A DNA stretch of 64,000 nucleotides. Source: Bretschneidera sinensis (lineage: Eukaryota; Streptophyta; Magnoliopsida; Brassicales; Akaniaceae). Every line of letters begins with the position of its first letter. The first letter of the stretch is position 1. This document shows, one piece after another, positions 10,308-21,400 of this stretch. The translations under genes and the position numbers were made by a program. The notes below the pieces were generated by a model that was not told the origin of the DNA, made no database searches, and saw only the letters and a list, made by a program, of their open reading frames with translations. The DNA lies in assembly GCA_023935145.1 (NCBI GenBank), contig CM043698.1, forward strand, positions 145,199,625-145,263,624, in the 5' to 3' direction.

Positions 10308-10880
10308 TGTTAGAACGGATCATGACAGGATCATACTTTGATTGAGTAATAACCACAAAACAATAAAGTAAGATAAAAAAAAAAGAAACAGTAAATTTAC
10401 GTGGTTCGGCTTAAAGCCTACGTCCACAGGTAGAGGCCAGCAGCAAAATTTCACTATAGTGAGAGAATATACAAAGAATGTTTACAAAATTGGCTTTAGC
10501 CAATACACACAATCTCACAATTTCTCTCTTAACATCTCTCTTTCTTCTTGATGTCAATACTTCATGTTGGAATGCCTTTTATAGGCTCATAAAAAGTCAA
10601 AAGACAAACATCAATGGATGCTCATCATTTTGTTCCCCAATTGTACCAAAGTGAACTTTGTCTTCCACTTTGTCATCCACCATGTCCGAAAATGAGTTTT
10701 ACTTTTGACCCAAAAATTGAGCCACAAATAATGCAACAAAGTGGACTCAACTTTTGGCAACTTTTGGTCCACCACTAATTCAAGGCAATTATTCAAAAAG
10801 TTTCTTAAATCTTTAGATCTTCACATTATATATTTCAGTTTCCAATGAGTATAGACCCTAGAAGAAACCTTCTACTAACA
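10308..10880 (-). repeat. Copia-1 5' LTR
   Basis: On the plus strand it opens TGTTAG at 10308 and closes CTAACA at 10880, a perfect 6-bp inverted repeat, about 573 bp. A second possible end is CCAACA at 10887. On the minus strand it contains a TATA box (10583-10574). The partner LTR is outside the window. Confidence 0.7.
10574..10583 (-). promoter_or_regulatory. TATA box of the Copia-1 LTR
   Basis: The minus strand reads TATAAAAGGC about 270 bp before the LTR end, a fitting position for the retrotransposon promoter. Confidence 0.5.
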
Positions 10881-10887
10881 TCCAACA

Positions 10888-11502
10888 GAAGTAGAATCAT
10901 TGCTTTTTCTTAAGTCGATTGTGATGACAGCTCTGTTTCAGCGAATGAGCATGCCATGACGAGATTCTCCTATCACCACAGCTTTCCATAAACAACCTAA
11001 TATATTCTTTTTCATAACTAAAACAACCCAATTCAGTAAATTAGAGGCCATATTGTTACATGTTGCTTGTTAAAGCTCTAAAACATTCAATCCATACCAG
11101 GACCCATGAAATATAACCGAATCCTATATATTTTTTGGGCATTTAAACATCTTAATAGAGTATACCTCAATTTCAAATTTTTCGGAGCATATCAACACAA
11201 TTCCATCGTGTAAAATCTAATTACCATAAAAGTCATCGATCTCATTATGAAAAATATATTGACAACAGCCTGCTTTAGCGTTTTTAAAAACAACAGGAAA
11301 ACAAGTAGTAACATGTTAAAAAAAAAGGCTCACTCCTGAGTGCAAATTAAAAAATAAGGAAAAAATTTATTTCTTCATGTTTCCCGAAGGTCACAAGTAG
11401 CAACGTTTTTAAGAGTGCAATTGGAGTTTCAGAAAGTATATGCATAAAGATTTGAATGAAACAAGTCAAACAATGGAACAGAGAATGGTAGAGGAATTCT
11501 AC
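10888..11502. other. Spacer between Copia-1 and the CMP-KDO synthetase remnant
   Basis: Mostly A+T-rich, intron-like sequence. A more balanced segment at 10888-10990 reads on the minus strand as VVIGESRHGMLIR then a stop; it looks exon-like but I do not recognise it. Confidence 0.35.
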
Positions 11503-11793
11503 TAACAACACCATCTATTATCTCGGGTTCAATAAGAGGCTTATCCCCCTGAATATTGACAACAATATCATACTTCTTCTCTAGCTTTTAAAGTGCTTCA
11601 TTGCATCGCTCAATACCTACAAGTTAAGAGAGAATATAATATAAACTATTAGAAAATCCATTTATTACATAAAAATTTCCAACAAAACAACAACCAAGGT
11701 ACAGACCATTTCGGTAAGATTCTGAAGTCATTATCACATCAGTGCCAAATCCTCGACAGCATTTGGAAATCTTTTCATCATCTGTTGCCACAA
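11503..11793 (-). pseudogene. CMP-KDO synthetase (3-deoxy-manno-octulosonate cytidylyltransferase) exon remnants
   Basis: Two neighbouring exons on the minus strand. Exon A (11793-11707) reads VVATDDEKISKCCRGFGTDV and ends R-N-G before a GT donor. Exon B (11616-about 11503) opens after a TAG acceptor, reads GIERCNEAL, and after a damaged spot YDIVVNIQGDKPLIEPEIID. These match the plant KDSB core; the family normally has NIQGDEPL, so the Glu of the substrate loop is Lys here. A one-base deletion plus TAG before YDIVV breaks exon B. The enzyme activates KDO for pectic rhamnogalacturonan II. The N-terminal exons and all exons after IIDGVV were not found. The upstream side is cut by Copia-2 at 11836. 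Confidence 0.75.
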
Positions 11794-11835
11794 CTAAACA
11801 AGGAATAAGTAGTGAGTTTGACATTACAACATAAA

Positions 11836-12409
11836 TGTGATAAGAGATGACCTTTTTTAGTGGTAAAGACACTTTCTCCACCTTGATTAATAATGGAGAC
11901 TTATCTACCACAAGACAAAGTGGAAGGTTTAATGGAGCACTAATCTCTTGACCATTCATTTTGGAGAGAAACATTGAGACTTGTCTACCACAAGTTCTTC
12001 AAGTGACTTGCTTATAAATGGCTCGTTTCAATTGTGCTATATATGGAGTGAAGGAATCTGATAGCATCTATTAGAAAGAGAGCGAACAATTTTGTGAGAG
12101 TTTTCTTGAGAGTTATTACTTAAAGAGGAAAATTTGTTCCTTCTTTGTAAGTAATAATTTGCCAAATTAGTGAGAGAGTTGTTTCTCCTATTACAATAGA
12201 GATTAGACAATTGTTATCTCATTGTAATTAGAGAGAAGATGTTGTAATCCCTATTTTACAATAGTGAAATCCTCATACACTTGCCCATGGTTTTTTACCC
12301 CAATTTGTTCGCTGGTTTTTCCACGTAAAACATTTTGTCCATTTTATCTTTATTTTTCTCATTTCACTTTAGTTGTGTATTAACTTCGAGCCAGTAATTT
12401 ATCCTAATA
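11836..12409 (+). repeat. Copia-2 5' LTR, 574 bp
   Basis: It matches 16424-17078 except for one fewer 80-bp unit. It ends CTAATA where the 3' LTR ends TTAACA, so its terminal CA has mutated to TA. Confidence 0.88.
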
Positions 12410-12410
12410 G

Positions 12411-12422
12411 CGGTATCAGAGC
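12411..12422 (+). other. Copia-2 primer binding site (initiator tRNA-Met)
   Basis: CGGTATCAGAGC, the usual TGGTATCAGAGC with its first T changed to C. Confidence 0.85.
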
Positions 12423-12461
12423 AATTAGTTAAGGGGTGTGAAGCAGATCGTTGTGAGCGAG

Positions 12462-15400
12462 ATGTCAACTATGACAAAGTTTGATGTTAAGAAGTTTAAC
12501 GGGAGTAATTTCTCGTTGTGGAAAATGAAGATTAAGGCAATTTTGAAGAAAGACAATTGTTTGGAAGCAATTGAAGAAAGGCCCACAGAGATCACTGACG
12601 ACAGCAAGTTGAACGAGATGGACGGCATCGCAATTGCGGATCTGCACTTAGCACTAGCCGATGGAGTGTTATCTAGTGTGGCGGAAAAGAAGACTGCGAA
12701 AGAGATTTGGGATACTTTAACAAGACTAAATGAGGCCAAGTCACTACACAATAAGATTTTCTTAAAGATGAGACTTTACACTCTTCGAATGACGGAATCC
12801 ACGTCGGTGACCAACCACATCAACATTTTGAATGCTCTATTTTCGCAACTTACATCGACGAGTTACACAATAAAGACATCTGAACGTGCAAAGCTTCTAC
12901 TACAAAGTCTACCTGACTCGTATGATCAACTCATCATCAACTTGACGAACAACATCCTCATGGACTATCTAGTCTTCGACGAAATTACAGCTGCTGTTTT
13001 GGAAGAAGAAACTAGGCGCAAAAACAAGGAAGACAAACAGATAGGTTTGCAGCAAGCGGAAGCTTTGACAATGACGAGAGGAAGATCAACGGAACATGGC
13101 CCCAGTGGGAGTCAGAATCATGGTAGATCGAAATCAATAAGTAAGAAGAATTTTAAGTGCTACAACTGTGGCAAGAAAGGGCATGTCAAGAAGGATTGTT
13201 GCTACAAAAAGAAGAATGGAGTCCCTGAGTCATTAAATGCTCAAGGGAATATGGCAAACGCCTCAGATAATGGTGAAGTTTTATACAGCGAGGCAAAAAC
13301 GATAGTTGGAAGTAGAAAGCAGTTCGCTGACATCTGGTTACTAGACTCAGGAGCAACATGGCACATGACATCTCGGAGAGAATAGTTTCACAAATATGAA
13401 CCAGTCTCAGGAGGTTCTGCACACACAGGTGATAATCATGCTTTAGAGATTGCTGATATTGGTACTATCAAGATAAAGATGTTTAACGGTATAGTTCGCA
13501 CTATTCAGAATGTACGACACGTGAAGGGCTTAAGGAAAAATCTATTGTCTTTGGGGCAAATAGATAATCTTGGATACAAGACCCATATCGAAAATGGGAT
13601 CATGAAGATTGTTAAAGGCGCACTTGTGGTTATGAAGGCAGAAAAGATCGCAACGAATCTATTCATACTAAAAAGGGAAACATTGAAAGAGGCTGATGCG
13701 TGTGTCGCGTCAATCAACAAAGGAGAAGAGTCGACGACGATGTGGCATCTCAAACTAGGTCACATGTCGGAACGAGGTTTGAAGATTCTCTCCGACAGAA
13801 AGCTGCTTCCAGGGCTCAAATCGGTAAATCTATCTTTCTGTGAGCATTGTGTTACAAGTAGGCTGCATAGATTGAAATTTAGCAGATCTGATACTAGGAG
13901 TAAATGCATTCTAGACTTGATTCATTCTGATGTATAGGAGTCACCAGAAATTTCCCTAGGAGGAGCAAAGTACTTTGTGTCTTTCATTGATGATTACTCC
14001 AGGAGATGTTGGGTGTATCCAATCAAGAAGAAGTCATATGTATTTCCGGTATTCAAAGACTTCAAAGCGCGGGTGGAACTTGAATCTGAGAAAAAGATCA
14101 AGTGCTTGATGACAGATAATGGAAGAGAGTACACAGACGGCGAGTTTCTTGCCCTTTGTAAGCGGGAAAGTGTCAAACGATAGTTCACAGTCACATACAT
14201 GCCTCAGCAAAATGGAGTGGCAGAGCGGATGAATAGAACTCTTACAGAAAAGATGAGAGCTATGTTGAGGACTGCAGGTCAACCCAACTCTTTTTGGGCA
14301 AAAACAGCCAAAACCGCCTGTTATGTGATAAATCGGTCTCCATCAACAGTAATTGATTTAAAGACACCAATGGAGATATGGACTGGTAAGCCAGCTGACT
14401 ACTCTACTTTCAATTCTTTTGGATGTCCTGCGTATGTGATGTATAATGCCCAAGAAAGAACGAAGTTGAATCCAAAATCTATGAGATGTATATTCTTAGG
14501 GTACACTGACGGAGTAAAAGGGTATCGCCTGTGGGATCCTACTACCCGCAAGGTTGTTGTCAGTAGGGATGTGAACTTAGCAGAAGATCAATTACTACAA
14601 AAAAGACGGAGATGATAGCACATTGAAAGAGGTTTCAGAGATTACAACATAATAGGTGGAAAATTATCCAGTACAAGAAACTCCAGTTTCTACTGAAGCA
14701 GCACCAGAGCACGAGGTACAAGAACTAGTCGAGTCCGAGGCTCCAGAAGTTCACCAGTCAACTCGTGAAAGAAGGCCACCAGCTTGGCATTCGAAATATG
14801 TTACTGAGAGCAATGTTGCATACTGTCTTTTAATGGAGGATGGAGAACCCTCAACTTTCCAAGAAGCTACAAGTAGCTCAGATGTGTCTTTGTGGATGGC
14901 AACAATGCAGGAAAAAATTGAAGCTCTACACAAGAACAAGACTTGGAAACTGTACCATTTCCATATAGGAGAAAAGCCGTAGGTAATAAAGGGGTCTATA
15001 AGATCAAGCGAGATAGCAATGATCAAGTGGAACGGTTTCGTGCAAGATTGGTGGTAAAGGGATTCGCTCAGAAAGTGGTTTGGCTTACAACAATCAGAGT
15101 AGTCTTGGCTATGTGTGCTACGTTTAACTTACATCTGGAGCAGTTGGATGTGAAAACTGTATTTCTTTATGGAGAACTTGAAGAAGAAATCTATATGCTC
15201 TAACTAGAAGGTTTTGCTAAAACAGGAAAGGAGAACTTGGTTTGTAGGTTGAACAAATCTCTATACGGTCTCAAACAGGCGTCGAGGTGTTGGTACAAGA
15301 GATTTGATTCCTTTATTATTAGCCTTGGATACAAAAGACTCAGTTTAGACCATTGTACGTACTTCAAAAGGTTTGATGGTGATAATGATTTTATTATCTT

Positions 15401-16335
15401 GTTGTTGTATGTGGATGACATGTTGGTAGCAGGCCCCAACAGAGATCAAATCCAAGAATTGAAGGCACAATTGGCTAGGGAGTTTGATATGAAGGACTTG
15501 GGACCAGCAAACAAGACTCTAGGGATGCAGATTCACCGAGACAGAAATAACAGGAAGATTTGGCTTTCCCAGAAGAACTACTTCAACAAGATCTTGCGAC
15601 GCTTCAACATGCAAGATAGTAAGCCAATTTCTACCCCACTTCCTATTAATTTCAAGTTATCCTCAAGTATGTGTCCTAGCAATGAAGGAAAGAGGAGGGA
15701 GATGTCTCGAGTACCATATGCATCAGCAGTGGGAAGTTTGATGTTTGCTATGATTTGTACAAGACCAGACATTGCACAAGCAATGGGAGTGGTTAGTCGA
15801 TTTATGGTGAATCTTGGTGGAGAGCATTGGAATACTGTGAAGAGGGTTCTGAGATACATCAGAGGAACCTCAGATGCTACATTATGTTATGGAGGATCAG
15901 ATTTTATTGTCAGAAGCTATGTTGGTTCAGATTTTCCAAGGGATCTCAATAAAAGCAAGTCTACTACAGATTATGTGTTTACACTTGCAGGAGGAGCTGT
16001 AAGCTAGGTTTCAAAACTGCAGACGATTGTGGCTCTATCTACAACGGAAGCAGAATACATGGCAGCTACACAAGCTTGCAAAGAAGCAATTTGGATACAA
16101 AGTTATTGGAGGAGCTCGGGCACAAACAGGAGAAGATTGTTCTGTTTTGTGACACTCAGAGTGAGGAAGCCGATCAATACTGACAAGTCAAAACACATAA
16201 GGGTTCAGTATCACCTTGTTCGAGAAGTAGTGGAAGAAGGTAGTGTGGATATGTAGAAGATTCACACCGAAGAGAACCTAGCAGATGTTATGACTAAGTT
16301 GATCAACACTGACAAGTTTAAATGGTGTAGATCCT
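12462..16335 (+). pseudogene. Copia-2 gag-pol polyprotein, broken
   Basis: The ATG at 12462 opens gag (MSTMTKFDVKKFNGSNFSLW). The order is: UBN2-type gag; zinc knuckle CYNCGKKGHVKKDC (about 13160); protease LLDSGATWHM (about 13340); GAG-pre-integrase (MWHLKLGHMSERGLKILSD); integrase with FIDDYSRRCWVY, DNGREY and QQNGVAERMNRTL; RT with LDVKTVFLYGELEEEIYML and the YVDD box (about 15410); RNase H with VALSTTEAEYMAA (about 16030). From 12462 to 14615 one frame holds, with only TAG stops at 13383, 13935 and 14181, at places where the family has Trp, Trp and Gln. Frameshifts occur near 14600, 14950 and 16100, further stops at 15201, 16005 and 16254, and about 15 RT residues after VVKGFAQK are missing. 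Confidence 0.9.
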
Positions 16336-16411
16336 CATGTGGTCTAACGGAAACGTAAGCAAGCATGGATTTGGCAAGTGAGGAAGGATGGAAGGATTAC
16401 GAAAGTGACTT

Positions 16412-16423
16412 TAAGTGGGAGAA
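16412..16423 (+). other. Copia-2 polypurine tract
   Basis: TAAGTGGGAGAA lies directly before the 3' LTR, the usual form in Tork-type copia elements. Confidence 0.8.
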
Positions 16424-17078
16424 TGTGATAAGAGATGACCTTTTTTAGTGGTAAAGCCACTTTCTCCACCTTGATTAATAATAGAGACTTGTCTACCATA
16501 AGACAAAGTGGAAGGTTTAATGGAGCACTGATCTCTTGACCATTCATTTTGGAGAGAAACATGGAGACTTGTCTACCACAAGACAAAGTGGAAGGTTTAA
16601 TGGAGCACTAATCTCTTAACCATTCATTTTGGAGAGAAACATGGAGTCTTGTCTACCACAAATTCTTCAAGTGACTTGCCTATAAATGACTTGTTTCAAT
16701 TGTGCTATATATGGAGTGAAGGAATCCGATAGCATCTATTAGAAAGAGAGCAAACAATTTTGTGAGAGTTTTCTTGAGAGTTATTACTTAGAAAGGAAAA
16801 TTTGATCCTCCTTTGTAAGTAATATTTTCCCAAATTAGTGAGAGAGTTGTTTCTTCTATTACAATAGAGATTAGACAATTGTTATCTCATTGTAATTAGA
16901 GAGAAGATATTGTAATCCGTATTTTACAATAATGAAATCCTCTTACACTTGCTCGTGGTTTTTTACCCCAATTTGTTCGGGGGTTTTTCCACGTAAAATA
17001 TTTGTGTCCATTTTATCTTTATTTTTCTCATTTCACTTTAGTTGTGTGTTAACTTCGACCCGATAATTTATCTTAACA
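16424..17078 (+). repeat. Copia-2 3' LTR, 655 bp, with an extra 80-bp unit
   Basis: Two tandem 80-bp units (16484-16563 and 16564-16643), each opening GAGACTTGTCTACCA, where the 5' LTR has one. This accounts for the full 81-bp length difference to within one base. Confidence 0.88.
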
Positions 17079-17127
17079 ATACACACACACATAAATTATG
17101 TTTTGTGTCACTTTCGTAAGTAGTGAC
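17079..17127. other. Short spacer between Copia-2 and the duplicated KDSB exon
   Basis: Begins ATACACACACAC, which matches the sequence after the second exon copy (17213 on), consistent with an older tandem duplication of this locus. Confidence 0.5.
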
Positions 17128-17214
17128 TTCGACAGCATTTAGCAATCTTTTCATCATCCGTTGCCACAACTAAACAAGGAATAAGTAGTGAGTTTGACAT
17201 TACAACATAAACAA
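17128..17214 (-). pseudogene. Second copy of the CMP-KDO synthetase exon A (partial)
   Basis: Nearly identical to 11752-11835. The minus strand reads LVVATDDEKIAKCCR and then leaves the gene sequence at 17128. With the copy at 11707-11793 it flanks Copia-2. It lacks the end of the exon (GFGTDV...). Confidence 0.75.
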
Positions 17215-17956
17215 TACACACACATACATGCATCACACTATAAAAACTACGCATTGAAGAATTTCTAAATAAAAGAAAAATGTCAATATGCAAAATAAAC
17301 TTCTTAGGCCATCAACTATGTCCATAGCAACAATCCAAATAACGGTTGAAAAAGGTCGTTCAATGCAAGAAAAGTTGACCAGCCATTCACTTCAAAATCC
17401 AACATGTAAATTTTAGCAGACCAACAAGAAAAGGAGACTAATAAACTCATGTTTCAAAACTGAGAAACTCATGGCAGATCCAGTTTACATCACCACTTGG
17501 AAGGAGACTGCAGCTTTTCTAAGCTATACATATTACCTTAAATCAAATCAAAGAAAAACTAAAAAATCAAATCAAAGAAAAACTATGTATTATTTCCTAG
17601 CTAAAGCCCTTTCTTTTACCCACAAAATATTTTAATCTTTAATGCTTTAATAAATATAACAAAAGAGGGGGGAAACATTATCACAACTTCAAATCAATTC
17701 TCAACAATGTCACAATGGTTAATCCATAATGACTGTCACGTACTTCAAATAAACAAAAATCCATATAAGATCTAATATCGAATCATCAACGAATAATTAT
17801 TAGGTGAAAACTTTACTGATAATTATTAAATAATTTCACTGGTATTATGAATAGTGGCTATACGACATTATCAGTAAAATTACCTACCAATTATCAATAA
17901 AATTTTCATTAATTTTAAATAAGAATTTCTTCACTAAAAAAAGTAAATATTGGTTA
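17215..17956. other. A+T-rich spacer between KDSB remnant and Copia-3
   Basis: No supportable gene. It contains short direct repeats such as AAATCAAAGAAAAACTA twice near 17540-17585. Confidence 0.4.
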
Positions 17957-18123
17957 TGTTAATGTACTATATAAGCTTAGTTAGTTTAGTCTTACATTGG
18001 TTTTGTATAGCTTTGCCTCTCCTATTGGCTGGTATAAATAGGATAGCTCCCAAGTAAGTAAATCACGCCATTCAATACAATTTTTCTCTTTGTATTGTCT
18101 CACTTCCACTCTTAAATTCAACA
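17957..18123 (+). repeat. Copia-3 5' LTR, 167 bp
   Basis: It starts TGTTAATGTACTATAT, has a TATA-like GGTATAAATAGG, and ends TTCAACA. It matches the Copia-4 LTR apart from that copy's 56-bp duplication. Confidence 0.85.
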
Positions 18124-18136
18124 TGGTATCAGAGCC
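18124..18136 (+). other. Copia-3 primer binding site (initiator tRNA-Met)
   Basis: TGGTATCAGAGCC follows the LTR without a gap; perfect match to the usual copia site. Confidence 0.9.
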
Positions 18137-18451
18137 ATAATGGTTCTCGATATATTAAGAGTTGAGTATGCTCTGCGATTGTCACTATTAATGGATCCTT
18201 CACATCAGAAAAACTTCTAGTATATCCTTTTCATACCTGTCGGGTCATCACTATAGTCGGAGTCTCATTCTCCATCGATGTCATCTCCGTCGCCGCTCCT
18301 GTTTCAGACACACTGCAGCCACGTCAACCCTAAAAGCCATGTCAGTGCCACATCAACGCCACGTCAGTGCCACATCACTTGTTGACCGCCACATCATCAG
18401 TTGACCGCTATGTCACAGGTTTCTTGGAGGTTCACCTTCCTCTTTGTGCCT

Positions 18452-21400
18452 ATGGCTGAATCGGACATACACCAGGTTATTATTACTGTTCTGGATGAAT
18501 CTAATTATGTTGTATGGACTCAAGAAATGTTTGGTTTCCTCTGTGGACGAAAATTGTGGCGTTACATGACTGGAGATATCACTGAACCCAAAAAGAAAGA
18601 TGATGAAGATGCTTACAAATATGTTAACCGTCTAGAGGACTGGGATAGTAAAAATCACCAGATTCTCACTTGGTTTCGTGCCACTATTATCCCAGAAATC
18701 AAACTTCAATTTGGTACACTCCATACAGCTAAAGAAGCTTGGGATATTCTCTAACACCGCTACACCAGGGCAGACATCTCAAATCAATATCGTCTTCTTT
18801 CCACCCTTCATAGCATGCGCCAAGAAGCATGACAAACTGACAACAGTTTTTCATCTCAGATGACTGCCGTGTGGAACCAGTTAGCTCTTACTGAGCCAAC
18901 TTGGGAATGCACAAAAGACAATGATGTTCATGGAAAGTACCAAACTGAGACACACATTATGTAATTCCTGATAGGCTTGAGAGATGAATTTGAACCTATA
19001 CGAGCTTTCGTACACTGGGGCATGATACCTCCCCTAAATGACATCATTTTTTATCTACTCAGTGAAGAAACACGTCTTACCACATTACAAGGATCTCATA
19101 CAGATGTTGCCCTTGCCACACCAACTGCCAAGGCAAACTCATACCAGAAGCCCTTATATTGCAGGTATTGTCATTCACAATGGCATAAATTGCTCAAACG
19201 TCCTTCTTGTCTATGTAAAGTCTATCTAGAAATTATTTAAATGGGAACCAATATTGCTCTTGAGGCTCATACAATCAGTTCTATTCCAAGCCAAAGAATA
19301 TTGCTGCTGTAGCCACTGATACTACACCAACTTCTTCCAGCTCTCCACCTGATTGGAGTGGTTTCTGCACCGTTCTTACCGAGGCTCTAAATAAAATTGG
19401 TAACAATATAGCCATGTCAGCTACACCAGGTACATCCAAATGGTGTTTTGATTCTGCCTGTTGCAATCACATGACTTCTTATGCCTCCATATTTTTCTCT
19501 AAAACCCGTGATGAGCATGCACCTACTATTCACACCGCCAATGGATCAAATATGTTGGTTAGCCACACTGGACATGTTGACGGTTCTCATTTGTCTCTCC
19601 CTGACACATATTTGGTTCCTAATCTTACACTTAACCTTATATTTGTTGGACAACGATGTGATCTTGGACTTGATTTGCATTTTTCTTCTACTGATTGTCA
19701 AGTGCAGGACCCTCAGACAGGAAAACTACTTGGAACCGACCGTTAAGTTGGACGCCTCTTTGAGCTCACTTACCTCTAAGTCCCATCCTCACCATCACCA
19801 AACCAATCAGCCGCATCTATCCCAGCACACTCACCAGTGGAATTATGGCACTCTCGGTTAGGTTATACTTCATCCAGCCCTCTACGTTCTCTTATTTCTA
19901 GTAGTCAGTTAGGTTCATTTCAGCATGAGTCTTTTCATTGTATTCATTGTCAACTTGCAAAACAATCAGGTTTACCTGTTAATGAGAGTCAGTTCGTTTC
20001 CCTTTAACCTTTTGATTTAGTACATTTTGACGTTTATGGGCCTTCTCCTCATGCATTAATAGGTGGTGCTCACTATTTTGTTATATTTGTGGATGACTAT
20101 TCTCGTTATACTTGGTTGTTTCTTATGAAAAGCATATTTAAACTCTTTCAAATATATTCTGATTTTCTTATATGGTTCAAACTCAATTATCTCGGAATAT
20201 CAAAAAATTTTGTTTAGATAATGCAATGGAATATAAAGACCGTACTTTCTAAACCTACTTCACAAAAATGGCACGCTCCCCCACCGCTCATGCCTTGGAA
20301 CCTTCTAACAAAATGGACGAACCGAACGCAAACATCGATATATTCTTGACACTGTTCGTGCTCTACTCATTTCACCATCATGTCCTGAACGTTTCTAGGG
20401 TGATGCTGCTTTAACCGCAGTGTACACAATCAATCTGTCCCTTCCGCTACAATCCAGAATCAGTCTCCATTCGAGCACATTTTCGGTAAACCTTCTGATT
20501 ACTCTAACCTCAGAGTCTTTGGTTGCGCTTGTTTTGTTCTTCTTAAACCACATGAACACAATAAATTGCAACCAATGGCTCATCTGTGTTGTTTCATTTG
20601 ATATGGTATTGAACATAAGGGGTATCAGTGTTAGGTTCCTATTTCTAAAACTCTTCATATCTCTCGTCATGTCATTTTTTGGGAACATTAAATGTTCTTT
20701 TCCTTACAGTCATTTGATATGTCAACCATCACTAACTCCAGATTCTTTACTGATCCATCTATTAAGTTATTTCCTAAGAATCTAGTTTTAGGTACTGTTA
20801 AGTCCACCTCAGAATCACCATCTGATATCACCCATTCTGTTTTGAAACCACCAGCTGATCCTACCTCTCCAGACCCAGCTCCAGAACCATCAGCTGACCT
20901 CACCTCTCCGACTCACGGTCGTGCCCGAGGATATTCCTATGTTTGATGAGTCTACACCAACTCTCTATCATCCTCTAAATCATCCCCGCAGATCTACCAG
21001 AGTAACTCATCGCTCTTCTCATCATGCTGATTATCATTGTGATTATTATTGTTTTTCCACTATACTTCATTTGCATGAGCCTCAATCCTATAAGGAGGCT
21101 AGTACTAATCCTATTTAGCATAAAGCAATGGATGAAGAACTTCAGGCCCTAGCTAAAACTCATACCTGGGATATTGTTGATCTGCCCCCTGGAAAAACTC
21201 CTATTAGGTGCAAATAAGTGTTTAAGATCAAGACGCTTTCTGATGGCTCTGTTGAACGATATAAAGTCCGACTTGTTGCCAAAAGATTTGCTCAAGAATA
21301 TGGCATTGACTATGAAGAGACATTTGCTCTAGTTGCGAGGTTTACATCTATCCGTACACTCCTTGCTGTCATCGTCATTCGAAGATGGACTCTATTTCAA

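Larger units (their letters stand above)
8084..10880 (-). mobile_element. Copia-1: Ty1/copia element, 5' half, interrupted by Gypsy-1
   Basis: Reading the minus strand from 10880: LTR, initiator-Met primer site, gag, CCHC knuckle, protease, GAG-pre-integrase, integrase. The integrase frame is cut at 8084, the exact end of Gypsy-1. RT and RNase H are expected to continue left of coordinate 1. The gag opening and the pre-integrase region resemble the Tork/TNT1-94 branch; this is family recognition by eye. Confidence 0.85.
11836..17078 (+). mobile_element. Copia-2: Ty1/copia element with both LTRs
   Basis: It runs from TGTGATAAGAG at 11836 to CTTAACA at 17078, with matching LTRs, initiator-Met primer site, one long gag-pol frame, and a polypurine tract. 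Flanks are ATAAA on the left and ATACA on the right, so there is no perfect target duplication (4 of 5 match). It is inserted in the CMP-KDO synthetase remnant. Gag and pol resemble the Tork/TNT1-94 branch. Confidence 0.92.
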
